From Variovorax boronicumulans NBRC 103145 (GTDB taxonomy: Bacteria; Pseudomonadota; Gammaproteobacteria; Burkholderiales; Burkholderiaceae_C), in assembly GCF_001591345.1 (NCBI RefSeq), contig NZ_BCUS01000045.1, positions 1-44,761 on the forward strand: a DNA stretch of 44,761 nt, given 5' to 3'. Position numbers and translations under genes: made by a program. Below the pieces are notes generated by a model that was not told where the DNA came from, ran no database searches, and saw only the letters and a list, made by a program, of their open reading frames with translations. Shown in pieces: positions 37,922-44,761 of this stretch (positions are counted from its first letter, which is position 1; each line of letters opens with the position of its first letter).

Positions 37922-38385
37922 ACGCCGCAGTCATGACCGAAGAGAAGACCATCGTGATCCGCGGCCGCAAGGTGGTCGGCGGCGTTGCGGAAGGCGAGGC
38001 GCTGGTCACGCGCGACCGCATCTCGGGCTGGGGCGGCATCGACCCGCGCACCGGCACCGTCATCGAGACGCGGCACGAACTGCGCGGCCAGAGCTTCGCG
38101 GGCAAGGTGCTGGTGTTCCCGGGCGCCAAGGGCTCGTCGGGCTGGTCCGCGATGTTCCACATGACGCGGCTCATGAACTCCGCGCCTGCGGCGTTCCTGT
38201 TCAACGAGATGACGACCAAGATGGCGCTCGGCGCCGTGGTGACGCACTCGCCCTCGATGACCGACTTCGAGCGCGACCCGCTCGCATGCATCGAGACCGG
38301 CGACTGGGTGCGCGTGGACGCCGACCGCGGCGTGATCGAGATCACCAGGAAGAACAACGACAACAAAACCGGAGACCGTTCATGA
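37918..38385 (+). CDS. Aconitase X swivel-domain (small) subunit
   Basis: The 155-residue protein is the DUF126-type swivel domain of split aconitase X: IRGRKVVGGVAEGEALVTR near 14-32, GWGGIDPRTG, GKVLVFPGAKGSSGWSAMFHM near 63-83 and GDWVRVDADRGVIEI at the end. It closes over the active site of the large subunit. Its start overlaps the large-subunit stop and its own stop overlaps the IlvD/Edd start, so the three genes are translationally coupled and their products likely work together. Confidence 0.88.
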   Translation: MNAAVMTEEKTIVIRGRKVVGGVAEGEALVTRDRISGWGGIDPRTGTVIETRHELRGQSFAGKVLVFPGAKGSSGWSAMFHMTRLMNSAPAAFLFNEMTTKMALGAVVTHSPSMTDFERDPLACIETGDWVRVDADRGVIEITRKNNDNKTGDRS

Positions 38386-40082
38386 CCCGCCCCCTGCGCA
38401 GCAACTTCCCGCGCGGCTCCTACCTCTGGTCGGTGCGCAATGCGCACTGGCGCGCGCTCGGCATTCCCGAAGAGGATTGCGAGAAGCCCAAGATCGCCAT
38501 CGTCAACAGCTCCTCGGAGCTGGCCGCGTGCTTCAGCCACCTGGACAAGGTGGCGGCGGAAATCAAGGCGGCGATCCGCGCGGCGGGCGGCGTGCCGTTC
38601 GAAATCCGCACCGCCGCGCCCAGCGACTTCATCACCGGCGCGGGTGCGCGCGGCGCCTACATGCTCGGCGCGCGCGACCTGGTGACCAACGACATCGAAG
38701 TCGCGGTCGAAGGCGCGCAGCTCGACGGCATGGTCTGCCTCACCTCGTGCGACAAGACGGTGCCGGGGCAGCTCATGGCGGCCGCGCGGCTCAACATCCC
38801 GACATTGCTCGTGCCCTGCGGCTACCAGCCCAGCGGCGAGTACCGCGGCAAGCACATGGACATCGAGGAGGTGTTCATCGGCGCGATGCACGCGGTCACC
38901 GGCCACCTGCCGGTGGAAGAACTCGTGGGCATGAGCCGCGAGGCGATCCGCGGGCCGGGCGTGTGCTCGGGCCTGGGCACGGCGAACTCGATGCACATCG
39001 TCTGCGAAGCGCTCGGCATGGCCTTGCCCGGCAGCGCGCCGGTGGCCGCGCTGAGCCCGAAGATGATGGACGACGTGCGCGCGGCCGGCACGCGCATCGT
39101 GCAGATGGTGCTGGACGACCTGAAGCCGCGCGACATCCTCTCGGCCGGCGCCTTCGCCAACGCGGTGCGCGCGGTGCTCTCCGTCGGCGGCTCGCTCAAC
39201 ACGGCCAAGCACCTGCAGGCGATATCGACCGAGGGCGAGTGCGGCGTCGATGTGTACGGCCTCTTCGAAAGCCTCGGCCCCACGACACCGGTGCTGGCCG
39301 GCGTGCGGCCCATCGGCGAGCATTCGATCGAGGCCTTCGAGGCGGCGGGCGGTTGTCGCGCGCTGATGAAACAGCTCGCGCCCTTGCTCGACACGGGCGC
39401 GCTCACGGTGACCGGCGGCACGGTCGCCGACAACCTGCGCCACGCCGAAGTGAGGGACGCCGAGGTGATCCGCCCCATCGACCGCCCGGTCGCGCCGCTG
39501 CCGGCCATCGTGCTCCTGCGCGGCAACCTCGCGCCCGAGTCGGGCCTCATCAAGACCGGCATCGCCGAGCGCAAGGTGCGGCGCTTCACCGGGCCGGCCG
39601 TGTGCTTCTGGACTTCGGACGCCGCCATCGCCGCGATCAAGAACCACGAGATCGTGCCGGGCCAGGTGGTCGTGATGCGTGGCGCCGGCGCGTGCGGCGG
39701 ACCGGCCATGGGCGGCGGCGCATCGCGCGTGGTCTTCGCGGTCGATGGCGCGGGGCTGGGCGACCAGGTCGCGCTGCTGACCGACGGGCATCTCTCGGGT
39801 CTCGTCTGCAAGGGCCTCGTGGTGGCCGAGGTGTCGCCCGAAGCCGCGCTCGGCGGGCCGCTTGGCCTCGTGCGTGACGGCGACGTGATCACCATCGACC
39901 TCGACGCGCGCCGCCTCGACATCGCATTGACCGACGCCGAACTCGCCGCGCGCCGCGCCGACTGGCAGGCGCCGCCGCCGGCCTTCGACACCGGCTGGCT
40001 GCAGCAGTACCGGCGCAACGTGAGTCCGCTGTCCAAGGGGGCCGTGCTCGTGCGCACCGAGCGCCCGCAGCCCGCCAGCTAG
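38382..40082 (+). CDS. IlvD/Edd-family iron-sulfur dehydratase
   Basis: The 566-residue enzyme belongs to the dihydroxy-acid/sugar-acid dehydratase family. Cysteine ligands are all present: Cys50 (AACFSH), Cys123 (TSCDK, with Lys125 in the carbamylated-lysine position) and Cys195 (GVCSGLGTANSM), the pattern of [2Fe-2S]-type sugar-acid dehydratases and dihydroxy-acid dehydratase rather than of Edd, which lacks the first Cys. The C-terminus has LTDGHLSGLVCKG and ALGGPLGLVRDGDVI. It converts a 2,3-dihydroxy acid to a 2-keto acid. Coupled to aconitase X, it probably forms part of the same pathway; housekeeping IlvD is less likely given this setting. Confidence 0.9.
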   Translation: MTRPLRSNFPRGSYLWSVRNAHWRALGIPEEDCEKPKIAIVNSSSELAACFSHLDKVAAEIKAAIRAAGGVPFEIRTAAPSDFITGAGARGAYMLGARDLVTNDIEVAVEGAQLDGMVCLTSCDKTVPGQLMAAARLNIPTLLVPCGYQPSGEYRGKHMDIEEVFIGAMHAVTGHLPVEELVGMSREAIRGPGVCSGLGTANSMHIVCEALGMALPGSAPVAALSPKMMDDVRAAGTRIVQMVLDDLKPRDILSAGAFANAVRAVLSVGGSLNTAKHLQAISTEGECGVDVYGLFESLGPTTPVLAGVRPIGEHSIEAFEAAGGCRALMKQLAPLLDTGALTVTGGTVADNLRHAEVRDAEVIRPIDRPVAPLPAIVLLRGNLAPESGLIKTGIAERKVRRFTGPAVCFWTSDAAIAAIKNHEIVPGQVVVMRGAGACGGPAMGGGASRVVFAVDGAGLGDQVALLTDGHLSGLVCKGLVVAEVSPEAALGGPLGLVRDGDVITIDLDARRLDIALTDAELAARRADWQAPPPAFDTGWLQQYRRNVSPLSKGAVLVRTERPQPAS

Positions 40083-40110
40083 ACCTTTTTCACCCCGGCC
40101 TTCGCCAACC

Positions 40111-40133
40111 GGTGCGCACCCCCCGTGCGCACC
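40111..40133 (+). terminator. Hairpin between the dehydratase and porin genes
   Basis: GGTGCGCAC-CCCCC-GTGCGCACC is a perfect 9-bp stem with a 5-base C loop in the 115-base dehydratase/porin gap. It could partly terminate or protect the upstream message so that porin expression differs from that of the enzymes. Confidence 0.4.
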
Positions 40134-40197
40134 CGGTGGCGTAGCCCTGCGCGCGATCCAAGTTTTCAACCCAAAAAAGAGCAGGAGACAAGAAACC

Positions 40198-41325
40198 ATG
40201 AAGAGACTTTTGATGTGGTCGGCCATTGGCCTGGCCAGCAGCGGTGCGGCGCACGCGCAATCCAGCGTCACCGTGTTCGGCGTGATGGACCTCGGCGTCC
40301 AGTACACGAAGGGCGAGGGCGGCGGCTCAGTCAAGGCGCTGTCGAACGGCGGTCTCTCGACCAGCCGGATCGGCTTTCGCGGCACCGAAGATTTGGGCGG
40401 CGGCCTGCGCGCGGGCTTCTGGCTCGAAGGCAGCCTGAACCCCGACCTGGGCACTGGCCGGCCGAGCAACACCAACAACCAGACGAGCGGCGCGGGCCCG
40501 GCGGGGCCGATCACCTTCGACCGCATGTCCTTCGTGAGCCTGTCGCACGATTCGCTGGGCGAAGTGCGGCTGGGCCACGACTTCATTCCCACGCACTACA
40601 ACAGCATCTACTTCGACCCCTTCAATGCCAACGGCGTGGCGCGCGCGGGCAACCTCACCTTCGCCGGCGCGGGCACCGGGCCGCTGCCCACGGCCATCAC
40701 CGGCAGCAACACGGTGAGCTACTGGCTGCCGGCCAAGCTGGGCGGCTTCTACGGCATGGCGATGATCGGCACCGGCGAGAACAACTCCACCGCGCCGAAC
40801 CGCGACGACGGCAACTTCGGCGGCGCGCGCTTCGGCTTCGCCTCGGGCGCGTTCGACATCGCGGCGGCCGTGACGCGCTCGCACTTCAACGCCACCTCCA
40901 CCATCGGCAACTACACGCACGCCAACATCGGCGGTTCGTGGGACGCGGGCTTCGCGAAGTTCTTCGCGCTCTACAACAAGGTGACGGTGAAGCTCGCGGC
41001 CGGCACGGTGCGCAAGAACACCGTCGAGATCGGCGCGCACGTCCCGGCCTTCGAGGTCGGGCGCATCCGCGTGAGCTACGCCTACCTGGACGACCGCAGC
41101 GACGAGAGCCTGCGCAACGCCAACGGCATGCCGCGCAACCGCGACGACGCGCGCCAGTTCGGCATCGGCTACGTGCACAACCTCTCCCGGCGCACCGCGC
41201 TGTACGGCACCTATGCGCGGCTGATGAACAGCGGGCAGGCGCGCTACGTGGTGAGCGGCGGCAGCGCACCGGCGGGCGGGATGCGCTCGTCGGGGTGGGA
41301 GTTCGGCGTGCGGCACCTCTTCTGA
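40198..41325 (+). CDS. Gram-negative general porin (16-strand type)
   Basis: The 375-residue protein has a Sec signal peptide (MKRLLMWSAIGLASSGAAHA) and betaproteobacterial trimeric-porin features: SSVTVFGVMDLGVQYT at the first strand, SRIGFRGTEDLGGGLRAGFWLEG near 55-80, FDRMSFVSLSHDSLGEVRLGHD, and a final strand ending in phenylalanine (GWEFGVRHLF), the recognition signal for the BAM assembly machinery. It forms a diffusion channel in the outer membrane. Being in the same run as the dehydratases and a Bug receptor, it is probably the outer-membrane entry for the operon substrate. Confidence 0.92.
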   Translation: MKRLLMWSAIGLASSGAAHAQSSVTVFGVMDLGVQYTKGEGGGSVKALSNGGLSTSRIGFRGTEDLGGGLRAGFWLEGSLNPDLGTGRPSNTNNQTSGAGPAGPITFDRMSFVSLSHDSLGEVRLGHDFIPTHYNSIYFDPFNANGVARAGNLTFAGAGTGPLPTAITGSNTVSYWLPAKLGGFYGMAMIGTGENNSTAPNRDDGNFGGARFGFASGAFDIAAAVTRSHFNATSTIGNYTHANIGGSWDAGFAKFFALYNKVTVKLAAGTVRKNTVEIGAHVPAFEVGRIRVSYAYLDDRSDESLRNANGMPRNRDDARQFGIGYVHNLSRRTALYGTYARLMNSGQARYVVSGGSAPAGGMRSSGWEFGVRHLF

Positions 41326-41339
41326 ACAAGGAGGCTTTC

Positions 41340-42302
41340 ATGCGACGCAGAACCTTGACTCTCGCGGCCCTCGCCGCCACGGCACTGCCCGGCGCGGCGG
41401 CCTGGAGCGCCGACGCGTACCCGAACAAGCCGCTGAAGCTGATCGTCGGCTTTGCCGCGGGCGGCGGCGCCGATTCGCTCACGCGCATCATCGCGGAGGG
41501 GCTGTCGAAACAGCTCGGCCAGCAGGTGATCGTGGAGAACCGCCCCGGCGCCGACGGCGTGCTCGCGGCGCAGGCCACTTCATCGGCCAAGCCCGACGGC
41601 TACACGCTGCTGATGGGCACCAACACCGCGATGGTCGCCGCGCCCACGCTGCGGCCGACCTCGCCCTACGACCCGTTCAAGGCCTTCACGCCGATCAGCT
41701 CGGCGGGGCAGTTCTCGATGTTCCTCGTGGTGCCGTCGAGCTTGCCGGTGAAGAGCGTGAACGAGCTGCTGGCGCTTGTGGCGTCGAAGCCCGGGGCGCT
41801 CAATTCGGCATCGAGCAACAGCGCCTCGGAGCTCGCGATGCTGCAGTTGCTCGGCGAGCGCAAGGTGGTCAACGCGCGTTACAAGGGCGACATGCAGGCC
41901 ATGACCGACCTGCTGGGCGGGCAGATCCAGATGATGTTCACCACCGGCACGCTGGCGCCGGGCTTCGTGAAGGAGGGGCGCATCCGCGCGCTGGTCACGC
42001 TGCTGCCGCAGCGCAGCGGCTTGCTGCCCGATGTGCCGACGGGCGGCGAGCTGGGGCTGGGCAAGCTCACGATCACGCCCTGGGCCGGCTTCTTCGGGCC
42101 GCCGGGGCTGCCGAAGGAGATCACCGACAGGCTCTCGCAGGAACTGCAGAACACGCTCAAGCGGCCCGACGTGCATGCGCAACTGGTGCAGCAGGGCTTC
42201 GAGGGCTACGGCATGAGCCCCGCGAAGTTCGCCGAGTTCTTCCGCACGCAGTACGACGCCTTCGGCGCGACCGTGCGGGAGCACAACGTCAAGTTCGAAT
42301 AG
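41340..42302 (+). CDS. Bug-family TTT substrate-binding protein
   Basis: The 320-residue receptor has an RRR-containing signal peptide (MRRRTLTLAALAATALPG) and Bug motifs LKLIVGFAAGGGADSLTR, VIVENRPGADGVLAAQ, KPDGYTLLMGTNTA, YDPFKAFTPIS and NARYKGDMQAM; the usual VPYKG reads ARYKG. It follows the porin gene after 14 bases with AAGGAGG just upstream. It is the third receptor of this locus, together with the tandem pair to the left. Its 3' end overlaps the convergent aldo/keto reductase gene by 14 bases. Confidence 0.92.
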   Translation: MRRRTLTLAALAATALPGAAAWSADAYPNKPLKLIVGFAAGGGADSLTRIIAEGLSKQLGQQVIVENRPGADGVLAAQATSSAKPDGYTLLMGTNTAMVAAPTLRPTSPYDPFKAFTPISSAGQFSMFLVVPSSLPVKSVNELLALVASKPGALNSASSNSASELAMLQLLGERKVVNARYKGDMQAMTDLLGGQIQMMFTTGTLAPGFVKEGRIRALVTLLPQRSGLLPDVPTGGELGLGKLTITPWAGFFGPPGLPKEITDRLSQELQNTLKRPDVHAQLVQQGFEGYGMSPAKFAEFFRTQYDAFGATVREHNVKFE

Positions 42303-43245
42303 AAGAGGCCTCGCGGCGCCAGAAGGCGGCATCGGGGAAGGTGCCGGCGCCGGCCGCGGCGTTGTCCGTCATGTGCTCCGCACGGCCCGTGCCCGGGATC
42401 GTGCAGGTCACGGCCGGATGGCTCAGCACGAACTTCAGCAACACCTGCGCCCAGCTCGTGCAGCCGATGTCGCCGGCCCAGGCGGGCAGCGGCTTGTCGC
42501 GCAGGCGCCGCAGCAGGCCACCACCGCCGAAGGGCATGTTGACGATCACCGCCACGCCGCGCTCGGCCGCGAGCGGCAGCAGGCGCTGTTCGGCATCGCG
42601 CGCATCGAGCGAGTAGTTGATCTGCACAAAGTCGAGCTGCTCGGCGCGCAGCACGGCTTCGACCTCGTCGTAGGCCGAGGCGGTGTAGTGGGTGATGCCG
42701 ATGTAGCGCACGCGGCCTTTCTCCTTCCAGCCGCGCAGCGTGGCGAGGTGGGTGCGCCAGTCGACGAGGTTGTGCACCTGCATCAGGTCGATCTGCGGCG
42801 TGCGAAGCCGGGTGAACGACTGTTCCATCTGCGCGATGCCGGCTTCGCGGCCCGAGGTCCAGACCTTGGTCGCGAGGAAGGGCCTGGCGCTCAGCTTGGC
42901 GGCGGCCAGTAGTTCGCCGGTGGTTTCCTCGGAGCGGCCGTACATCGGCGAGCTGTCGATCACCGTGCCGCCGGCCGCGAAGAGCGCATCGAGCACGCCG
43001 GGCAGGCGCCCGTATTCGTCGGTGCCGGGACGCCGGTCGAAGCCGATCCAGGTGCCGCAGCCGACGACCGGCAGGGCTTCCTTCGTGGAGGGAATGGGGC
43101 GGGTGGTCATCTGCATCGCGGGCCTGCGGGGTGGCTGCTGGGCGAAGGAGGGGAGCGCGGCGCCTGCGCACAGGGCTGCGCCCAGTCGGAGCAACCGGGC
43201 GCGCGTGAGGGCGTAAGGGTGTGCGTTCGTGAGGGGCGTCGTCAC
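42289..43245 (-). CDS. Aldo/keto reductase with an apparent export signal
   Basis: From the GTG at 43245 the product has 318 residues and starts with a hydrophobic leader (TRARLLRLGAALCAGAALPS, cleavage after SFA). The mature part is a complete aldo/keto reductase with the catalytic tetrad Asp97, Tyr102, Lys127 and His158 and a conserved IPGTGRAEHM near the NADPH-binding end. Exported aldo/keto reductases are unusual because the cofactor is cytoplasmic; a Tat route is possible but the motif is RAR, not RR. An internal start at 43116 or 43110 (MQMTTRPIP) would give a leaderless enzyme. It follows the branched-chain-type receptor gene by 41 bases on the same strand. Confidence 0.8.
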   Translation of the reverse strand: MTTPLTNAHPYALTRARLLRLGAALCAGAALPSFAQQPPRRPAMQMTTRPIPSTKEALPVVGCGTWIGFDRRPGTDEYGRLPGVLDALFAAGGTVIDSSPMYGRSEETTGELLAAAKLSARPFLATKVWTSGREAGIAQMEQSFTRLRTPQIDLMQVHNLVDWRTHLATLRGWKEKGRVRYIGITHYTASAYDEVEAVLRAEQLDFVQINYSLDARDAEQRLLPLAAERGVAVIVNMPFGGGGLLRRLRDKPLPAWAGDIGCTSWAQVLLKFVLSHPAVTCTIPGTGRAEHMTDNAAAGAGTFPDAAFWRREASSIRT

Positions 43246-43258
43246 GAACGAAATTCTG

Positions 43259-43279
43259 CGCCCGCCATGCCGGCGGGCG
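43259..43279 (-). terminator. Hairpin between receptor and reductase genes
   Basis: CGCCCGCC and GGCGGGCG form a perfect 8-bp stem with a 5-base loop that starts 7 bases after the receptor stop codon, in the 41-base gap before the reductase. No T-run follows; it probably lowers or stabilises rather than fully ends the message. Confidence 0.4.
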
Positions 43280-43286
43280 GAAGGGC

Positions 43287-44423
43287 TCAGCGCAGGTAGC
43301 GCCCGTCGGCCTTGAGCATCGACAGCTCCGAGAAGGTCAGCCCGCGGTGCTCGCCGGGCCGGTACGACACGGCGATGCCGCCGAGGTCGAGCGTCTTGAA
43401 CGACTCCAGGCCTTTCTGCAGCGACTCGGGCGTGGGGTTGGCGCCCGCGCGCTTCAGGCCTTCGACCATGACCTTGGCCGTGACGTAGCCCTCCAGGCTG
43501 GCGTAGCTGAACTCGGTCATGCCGATCTTCTTCATCGCCGCCTGGTACTCGGCAATCACCGGCATCGCGCTGTTCCACGGGTAGGGCACGACCTGCGAGA
43601 TGACCACGCCGGCCGCGTCCTTCTTGATGTCCTGGAAGAGCTTCTGCCCGTTCAGGAAGGAGAACGAATAGAACGCCGTCTCGCCGCCGGCCGCGCGGTA
43701 GGCCGCGATGAACTTCGCCGCCACGTCGTTGGTGGCCGACAGCACCACGGCCTTGGGCTTGAGCTTGGCCAGCTCGGCGGCGCGCTCGGCCGCGTCGGAG
43801 CCGTCGTTCTTGATGGCCACGCTGCCGACCATCTTGTCGCCGCGCTCGGCAATGAACTTCTGCGTGCTCTCCATCGCCGAGCGCGCGCCGGGGTTGTCGT
43901 TGTGCGCGAAGGCGATGCGCGACAGGCCGATGGTGAACAGGTGGTTCACGATGCGGCTGTATTCCTCGTCGAAGCTGATGCGCACCGGAAAGCCGAACTC
44001 GCTGAACTTCACCACCGGGCCCGCGCCCGTGTAGGGGCCTACGACGGGAATCTTCAGCTCGTTGGCCGCCTTCAGCGCGCCGACCGCCGACGAGGTGCCG
44101 ATGGGCATCAGCACGCCGATGGCGCCGTCTTTCGCGAAGGTCTTGACGTTCTCGGCGCCCTTGGCGGGGTCGTAGGCGTCGTCGAGCTGGCGCAGCTCGA
44201 CCGGGCGGCCGTTGACGCCGCCGCTCGCGTTCAGCGCGGTGAACATGGCACGGATGCCCACCAGCGGTTCGGTCGACAGCGACGCGAGCGGGCCGGTCTG
44301 CACGTAGGTCTGGCCGATCAGGAGCGGCTTGGCGGGCTGGGCCGAGGCGGGCGCCCCTGCACAGACGAGGGTGGCGAGCGCGGCGAGGGCCAGAAACCGC
44401 AGGTGAATCTTTTTGTGTCTCAT
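43287..44423 (-). CDS. Branched-chain amino acid-type ABC transporter substrate-binding protein
   Basis: The 378-residue protein has a Sec signal peptide (FLALAALATLVCAGAPASA) and is a type I periplasmic binding protein of the Leu/Ile/Val family (Peripla_BP_6): LIGQTYVQTGPLASLS, GIRAMFTALNASGGVNGRPVELRQLDDAYDPAKG near 58-92, VGPYTGAGPVV, and ASLEGYVTAKVMVEGLKRAG near 312-331. Such receptors serve a wide range of ligands including aromatic acids. No permease or ATPase genes are adjacent. The ATG at 44423 is preferred over a GTG two codons earlier. Confidence 0.92.
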   Translation of the reverse strand: MRHKKIHLRFLALAALATLVCAGAPASAQPAKPLLIGQTYVQTGPLASLSTEPLVGIRAMFTALNASGGVNGRPVELRQLDDAYDPAKGAENVKTFAKDGAIGVLMPIGTSSAVGALKAANELKIPVVGPYTGAGPVVKFSEFGFPVRISFDEEYSRIVNHLFTIGLSRIAFAHNDNPGARSAMESTQKFIAERGDKMVGSVAIKNDGSDAAERAAELAKLKPKAVVLSATNDVAAKFIAAYRAAGGETAFYSFSFLNGQKLFQDIKKDAAGVVISQVVPYPWNSAMPVIAEYQAAMKKIGMTEFSYASLEGYVTAKVMVEGLKRAGANPTPESLQKGLESFKTLDLGGIAVSYRPGEHRGLTFSELSMLKADGRYLR

Positions 44424-44503
44424 GGTCACTAATTGTTAATAAACCGATCTTAAGGCGCGGGCCTTCGCAGGTAAATCGATCGCTGGTTGCGACCTGGGAA
44501 ATA

Positions 44504-44519
44504 CTGTATAAAAATACAG
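44504..44519. promoter_or_regulatory. LexA box (SOS operator) of imuA
   Basis: CTGT-ATAAAAAT-ACAG at 44504-44519 is a perfect match to the LexA consensus CTGT-N8-ACAG, 15 bases before the imuA start codon. It contains the TATAAA-like -10 element, so LexA binding would block transcription until DNA damage triggers the SOS response. Confidence 0.9.
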
Positions 44520-44534
44520 TTAACAACTGCAATC

Positions 44535-44761
44535 ATGGGCCTCCCTTTCCTCGACTCCTTTTCCACCGCCGCGGGCCGCGGCGTCTGGCACGCCGACGAA
44601 CTCGGCCTGGCCGACGCGCAGGTCGTGGCCACCGGGCATGCCGCGCTCGACGCCGAACTGCCCGGCGGCGGCTGGCCCGTGGGCGCGATGACGGAGCTGC
44701 TGCAGGCCACGCCCGAGGCCCATGTCTGGCGCCTGCTGCTGCCCGCGCTGGCGCAGGCGGT
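44535..44761 (+). CDS. imuA: ImuA, translesion DNA synthesis accessory protein (N-terminal part)
   Basis: The frame opens at an ATG at 44535 and is still open at the right edge after 75 codons. It reads FLDSFSTAAGRGVWHADELG, then GHAALDAELPGGGWPVGAMTELL, the start of the RecA-like domain in ImuA proteins. ImuA works with ImuB and DnaE2 as an error-prone mutasome, and these genes usually follow in one operon. The perfect LexA box just upstream agrees with this. The rest of the gene is outside the window. Confidence 0.88.
   Translation, partial: MGLPFLDSFSTAAGRGVWHADELGLADAQVVATGHAALDAELPGGGWPVGAMTELLQATPEAHVWRLLLPALAQA

Noticed and set aside
38382..40082. Housekeeping dihydroxy-acid dehydratase IlvD or phosphogluconate dehydratase Edd
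   Set aside because: It is translationally coupled to aconitase X in an inducible-looking operon, and the Cys50 ligand argues against Edd.
37737..40592. Long open frame (951 codons) on the minus strand
   Set aside because: It lies opposite the aconitase X small subunit and the IlvD/Edd dehydratase, which have clear motifs and overlaps; the antisense frame is compositionally a shadow.

Overview
The window looks like chromosomal DNA of a high-GC betaproteobacterium of the Comamonadaceae type (Variovorax or Acidovorax-like; inferred from gene content, not proven). The pointers are five Bug-family solute receptors, a class A beta-lactamase, a type VI secretion tssE/tssF pair, a LexA-controlled imuA start, and dense high-GC packing with ATGA overlaps. 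No tRNA, rRNA, insertion sequence, prophage or CRISPR array was seen. No gene-free stretch exceeds 300 bases; the longest (23406-23639, 234 bases) separates a 24-codon microprotein gene from tssE.

Layout. 1-3613: a lipoprotein Ntn-type acylase (cut by the left edge), a GST-like protein, phosphatidylserine synthase and a class I glutamine amidotransferase. 3636-8675: a LysR regulator divergent from a three-gene operon (class III CoA-transferase, Bug receptor, AtuA-like protein). 8875-12567: a small lipoprotein, an ArsR-SRPBCC pair with twin operators, a class A beta-lactamase and a second LysR gene. 12709-16572: an acyl-CoA ligase, acyl-CoA dehydrogenase and Bug receptor operon. 16583-20347: a TrhA/HlyIII membrane protein, an orphan TRAP receptor, and an AraC regulator divergent from an enoyl-CoA hydratase. 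20357-26169: a membrane protein (DUF2868 type) overlapping a GTPase (DUF3482 type), the microprotein, then tssE and tssF without tssG. 26166-32002: TetR with VOC protein, an ABC exporter, and LysR with an extradiol dioxygenase and alpha/beta hydrolase.

32022-42302 is the most novel-looking block. Two tandem Bug receptors are read away from a rightward run of FAD-dependent oxidoreductase, IclR regulator, aconitase X large and small subunits, an IlvD/Edd dehydratase, a porin and another Bug receptor. This reads as a complete uptake-and-degradation unit for an unknown hydroxy acid: porin, periplasmic receptors, flavin oxidation and two iron-sulfur dehydrations. 42289-44761 holds an exported aldo/keto reductase, a branched-chain amino acid-type receptor and the start of imuA behind a perfect LexA box.

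Two themes run through the window. First, seven solute-binding proteins are present but no membrane permease subunit, so they must borrow transporters encoded elsewhere. Second, genes are packed tightly: all eight convergent gene pairs are separated by at most 19 bases or overlap at their stop codons, while regulatory signals are concentrated in the divergent gaps.
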